Source of the DNA: Streptococcus oralis
GTDB taxonomy: Bacteria; Bacillota; Bacilli; Lactobacillales; Streptococcaceae
Assembly: GCA_905370255.1 (NCBI GenBank)
Contig: CAJPKC010000028.1
Coordinates: forward strand, 1-9,252
Direction: 5' to 3'
DNA: 9,252 nucleotides
Shown: in pieces, positions 7,226 to 9,252 of the stretch
Position numbering within the stretch: position 1 is the stretch's first letter
Layout: each line of letters opens with the position of its first letter
The notes under the pieces: model-generated
What the model was told of the DNA's origin: nothing
Database searches by the model: none
What the model saw: only the letters and a program-made list of their open reading frames with translations
Program-made: the position numbers and the translations under genes

Positions 7226-7933
7226 ATGAATCCAATCATTTTTTCATTGACAGTTTTTCTTGCGGGTATTCTGTCTTTCTTTTCTCCCTGTGTCTTTCCT
7301 TTGCTACCTGTTTATATTGGAATCTTGCTAGGAAGTGATCAGGAAAAGGCTATCCAATTGTTCGGGAAAAAAATTCGCTGGCATGGCTTGCTGAAAACCC
7401 TATGTTTTATTGCTGGTATTTCTGTTATTTTCCTCCTCATTGGTTTTGGAGCGGGCTTGCTTGGAAAGATCATGTACACCAATTGGTTCCGTTATCTGAT
7501 GGGAGCCCTCATCATTATCCTTGGTCTTCATCAGATGGAAGTCTTTCACTTTCATTTCCTTGAGAAGCAAAAAACAATGGATTTTGGAGCCAACAAACAG
7601 AAGAATGAATTGTTCTCAGCTTTTCTCCTTGGTCTTGGCTTTAGTTTTGGTTGGACGCCTTGTATTGGTCCGGTATTGGGATCAGTTCTTGCTTTAGCAG
7701 CATCAGATGGGCAGGATGCTCTTATGGGAGCTTTTTATCTCCTAGTTTATACATTGGGAATGGCCCTTCCATTTTTACTGTTGGCCTTAGCATCTAGTCT
7801 GGTCCTACCTTACTTTAATCGTCTCAAACCCCATTTGTTGTTGCTGAAGAAAATCGGCGGAGCCATCATTATTCTGATGGGAATTCTCTTACTCTTGGGA
7901 CAATTGAACAGTTTGTCATCTATCTTTTCATAA
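7226..7933 (+). CDS. ccdA: CcdA-type thiol-disulfide electron transporter
   Basis: The 235-residue product has the size and six predicted membrane segments (about 4-30, 54-78, 86-102, 130-158, 168-193, 208-227) of the short CcdA branch of the DsbD family. The two membrane redox cysteines are seen in their signature contexts: Cys22 in FFSPCVFPLLP and Cys146 in GWTPCIGPVLG. CcdA takes electrons from cytoplasmic thioredoxin and passes them to extracytoplasmic thioredoxin-like proteins. The gene is followed after 21 bases by such a partner, so the two form an operon. A His-containing loop (HFHF, 108-111) lies between segments 3 and 4; nothing suggests it is functional. Confidence 0.93.
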   Translation: MNPIIFSLTVFLAGILSFFSPCVFPLLPVYIGILLGSDQEKAIQLFGKKIRWHGLLKTLCFIAGISVIFLLIGFGAGLLGKIMYTNWFRYLMGALIIILGLHQMEVFHFHFLEKQKTMDFGANKQKNELFSAFLLGLGFSFGWTPCIGPVLGSVLALAASDGQDALMGAFYLLVYTLGMALPFLLLALASSLVLPYFNRLKPHLLLLKKIGGAIIILMGILLLLGQLNSLSSIFS

Positions 7934-7954
7934 AATAATCCGGAGGTTTAACGC

Positions 7955-8518
7955 ATGATGAAAGGTTTTAAATACGCTTGTTTCTCAGTACTTTCTCTAG
8001 CTTTGCTGTCAGCTTGTTCCATGGATCAATCCAGCGAGAGTAGTATGGGCAATCAGCCAACAATGAATACAACAACGAATAAGAATCCTTTGGTAGGAAA
8101 AGACGCTAGTGACTTTGAACTAAAGGATATGAAGGGGAATACGGTCAAACTTTCAGACTATAGAGGCAAAAAGGTTTACTTGAAATTCTGGGCGACTTGG
8201 TGTGGTCCTTGCCGGCAAAGTATGCCTGAATTAGAGAAATTGGTCAAGGATACGGATAGAGACTTTGAAATTTTGACCATTATGGCACCAGGACTCCAAG
8301 GTGAAAAAACAGAAGAAGAATTCGTCAAATGGTTTGATCAACAAGATTACAAGTCAGTACCGGTCTTGTACAATCCAGATGGTTCTGAATTTGCAGATTA
8401 TCAGGTTCGCTCTATTCCTACAGAAGTCTTTATAGACAGTCATGGGAAAATTGGACATGTCCAATTAGGGGCTATTTCAAATGAAGATGCTAAGAAGATT
8501 ATCAAAGGGTTACAATAA
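7955..8518 (+). CDS. TlpA/Etrx-like thioredoxin-family lipoprotein
   Basis: The 187-residue protein opens with a lipoprotein signal whose lipobox is LLSA-C21, so it should be anchored on the outer face of the membrane. A Ser/Asn/Thr-rich spacer (about 22-45) leads into a redoxin/thioredoxin fold (46-187). The active site is Cys83-Gly-Pro-Cys86 within WATWCGPC, and the cis-proline is Pro155 in RSIPTEVFI. It most likely accepts electrons from the adjacent CcdA and reduces exported partners such as methionine sulfoxide reductase, as the pneumococcal Etrx proteins do. The first of two adjacent ATGs (7955, 7958) has GGAGG 8 bases upstream. No msrAB gene follows here. It belongs to the same family as ResA and TlpA; a role in cytochrome maturation is unlikely in a streptococcus. 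Confidence 0.9.
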   Translation: MMKGFKYACFSVLSLALLSACSMDQSSESSMGNQPTMNTTTNKNPLVGKDASDFELKDMKGNTVKLSDYRGKKVYLKFWATWCGPCRQSMPELEKLVKDTDRDFEILTIMAPGLQGEKTEEEFVKWFDQQDYKSVPVLYNPDGSEFADYQVRSIPTEVFIDSHGKIGHVQLGAISNEDAKKIIKGLQ

Positions 8519-8547
8519 AAAAATGAAGCACGAAGCTTCATTTTTTT
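8517..8547. terminator. Bidirectional terminator shared by convergent genes
   Basis: AAAAAAATGAAGC (8517-8529) is fully complementary to GCTTCATTTTTTT (8535-8547) around a 5-base loop. With A and T runs on the two sides it gives a GC-bearing stem followed by U's on either strand, so it can end both the ccdA operon and the opposing PAS gene. The thioredoxin stop codon (ending 8518) abuts it and the PAS-gene stop lies at 8549-8551. Confidence 0.85.
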
Positions 8548-8548
8548 A

Positions 8549-9252
8549 TTAGTTGCTTGCACCAGAAGTGGCATCAGCATCTCCGTGGCCTCCGTCACCA
8601 TGTCCTCCAGCATCAGAAGCACCAGAAGTTGCATCTGCATCACCATGACCACCAGCAGGAGCAAATGGTCCGCTACCACCTACAAGGCGTTGACCTGTTG
8701 TTTGCAGGTACCAGTCTAACCATGGTTTGAAGTTGAAGACAATCTCATTGATACCAGCGTAAGAACCATCTTCATAATACATTGCTTGGTAGTTGTGGGT
8801 GTTGATCACGCCTTCAGGAGATCCTGGAACAATAGTTCGAACATATTCTTGGTTTCCGTTGCGAAGAGTGCCGATTACCCATTCAACGTTTTTCATACGT
8901 GCTGGTGGAAGGGATCCGTGAACGGTTGACATTCGGCTACCAGATTGAGGTGGCACGCGTTTGGCAAACATGGTATCTGGATCTTGATGAGCATTGTTGT
9001 AGTAGAGGAATTGGTTGTTATCATCGGCATATGTCAACTCAAATGGCATGGCCTTCAAGAACATATTAATTTGGTCAACGGTTAGGATACCGTGGTCTAG
9101 TTTCACATAAGTGTCGCCAGAAACGGCACCTGTGATTTCAGCTACTTTTTCTACCCAATCTGGATCGTCAGGATCGACTTCAGTAACAGTTGTAGCGATT
9201 GGATGATTACAAACCAAGTCTTCTGGTTCAATTGGTTTTGGTTTTTTCAATT
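8549..9252 (-). CDS. PAS-domain protein with Gly/His/Asp-rich tail (5' partial)
   Basis: The gene enters from the right edge; the first codon seen (9250-9248) is TTG with no ribosome site, so it is read here as an internal Leu and residues are counted from it. About 233 residues are visible. Residues 66-183 resemble the PAS variant found with DUF438 and related streptococcal oxidoreductases: the pattern MPFELTYADDNNQFLYYNN, a short basic stretch, VHGSLPPARMKNVEWVIGTL, and a terminal YYEDGSYAGINEIVFNF strand. The tail (192-233) is a low-complexity Gly-His-Asp-Ala-Ser segment with two copies of GGHGDADATSGAS. PAS domains sense ligands or redox state. In lactic bacteria such domains can follow an FMN-reductase-like domain, which would lie outside the window; this is from memory and not shown here. 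The gene is convergent with the redox operon, so no operon link is implied. Confidence 0.75.
   Translation of the reverse strand, partial: LKKPKPIEPEDLVCNHPIATTVTEVDPDDPDWVEKVAEITGAVSGDTYVKLDHGILTVDQINMFLKAMPFELTYADDNNQFLYYNNAHQDPDTMFAKRVPPQSGSRMSTVHGSLPPARMKNVEWVIGTLRNGNQEYVRTIVPGSPEGVINTHNYQAMYYEDGSYAGINEIVFNFKPWLDWYLQTTGQRLVGGSGPFAPAGGHGDADATSGASDAGGHGDGGHGDADATSGASN
8561..8653 (-). repeat. 60-bp period direct repeat encoding the His/Gly/Asp tail
   Basis: A 33-bp unit at 8561-8593 recurs at 8621-8653, offset by exactly 60 bases (20 codons), with a few substitutions. Both encode GGHGDADATSG, with a shorter GGHGD between them. Such in-frame repeats usually vary in copy number between strains by slippage. 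Confidence 0.75.

Noticed and set aside
9248..9250. TTG 9250 as a true start of the PAS gene
   Set aside because: Only two bases remain upstream, no ribosome site can be seen, and the region begins mid-protein in character (KKPKPIEPEDL linker).

Overview
The window reads as a chromosomal segment of a low-GC Gram-positive coccus, almost certainly a Streptococcus of the oral viridans type (sanguinis/mitis/parasanguinis-like). The reasons are GBS Bsp-like repeat proteins, TGn-extended -10 promoters, a short CcdA/lipoprotein-thioredoxin operon, and intergenic hairpin repeats of the GTGGGA...TCCCAC and AGGCTGG...CCAGCCT kind. The species cannot be fixed from the sequence alone. No rRNA, tRNA, CRISPR array, IS element or prophage gene is visible, and no intergenic gap exceeds 300 bases.

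Positions 1-4413 hold two consecutive same-strand genes for large secreted modular proteins. Both are built from ~103-residue GBS Bsp-like repeats (309-bp DNA units), but each ends in a different cysteine-hydrolase domain. The first (2-1498, start outside the window) ends in a C39-like papain-fold peptidase. The second (1639-4413, complete, 924 aa, signal peptide) has six repeats and ends in a CHAP-type amidase/endopeptidase. The repeats are mosaic within and between the genes, with one stretch of 99 identical bases, so they have recently exchanged sequence. Each gene is followed by a hairpin, and the second has its own extended -10 promoter.

Positions 4414-4591 are a 178-base non-coding stretch holding a run of hairpins, including a long nested near-palindrome, that looks like a dispersed streptococcal intergenic element ending in a terminator.

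A membrane-anchored YdcF/DUF218 protein (minus strand, start best placed at 5620) is divergent from brnQ, a branched-chain amino acid:cation symporter, with promoters for both in the short gap between them. After the brnQ terminator comes a two-gene redox operon, ccdA plus a TlpA/Etrx-like thioredoxin lipoprotein. These together would carry reducing power across the membrane to extracytoplasmic thiol substrates. The operon converges, through a shared bidirectional terminator, on the 3' part of a minus-strand gene whose product has a PAS domain and a Gly/His/Asp-rich repetitive tail; its start lies beyond the right edge.

The most distinctive part is the paired repeat proteins with swapped hydrolase heads. 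The rest is ordinary core streptococcal gene content.
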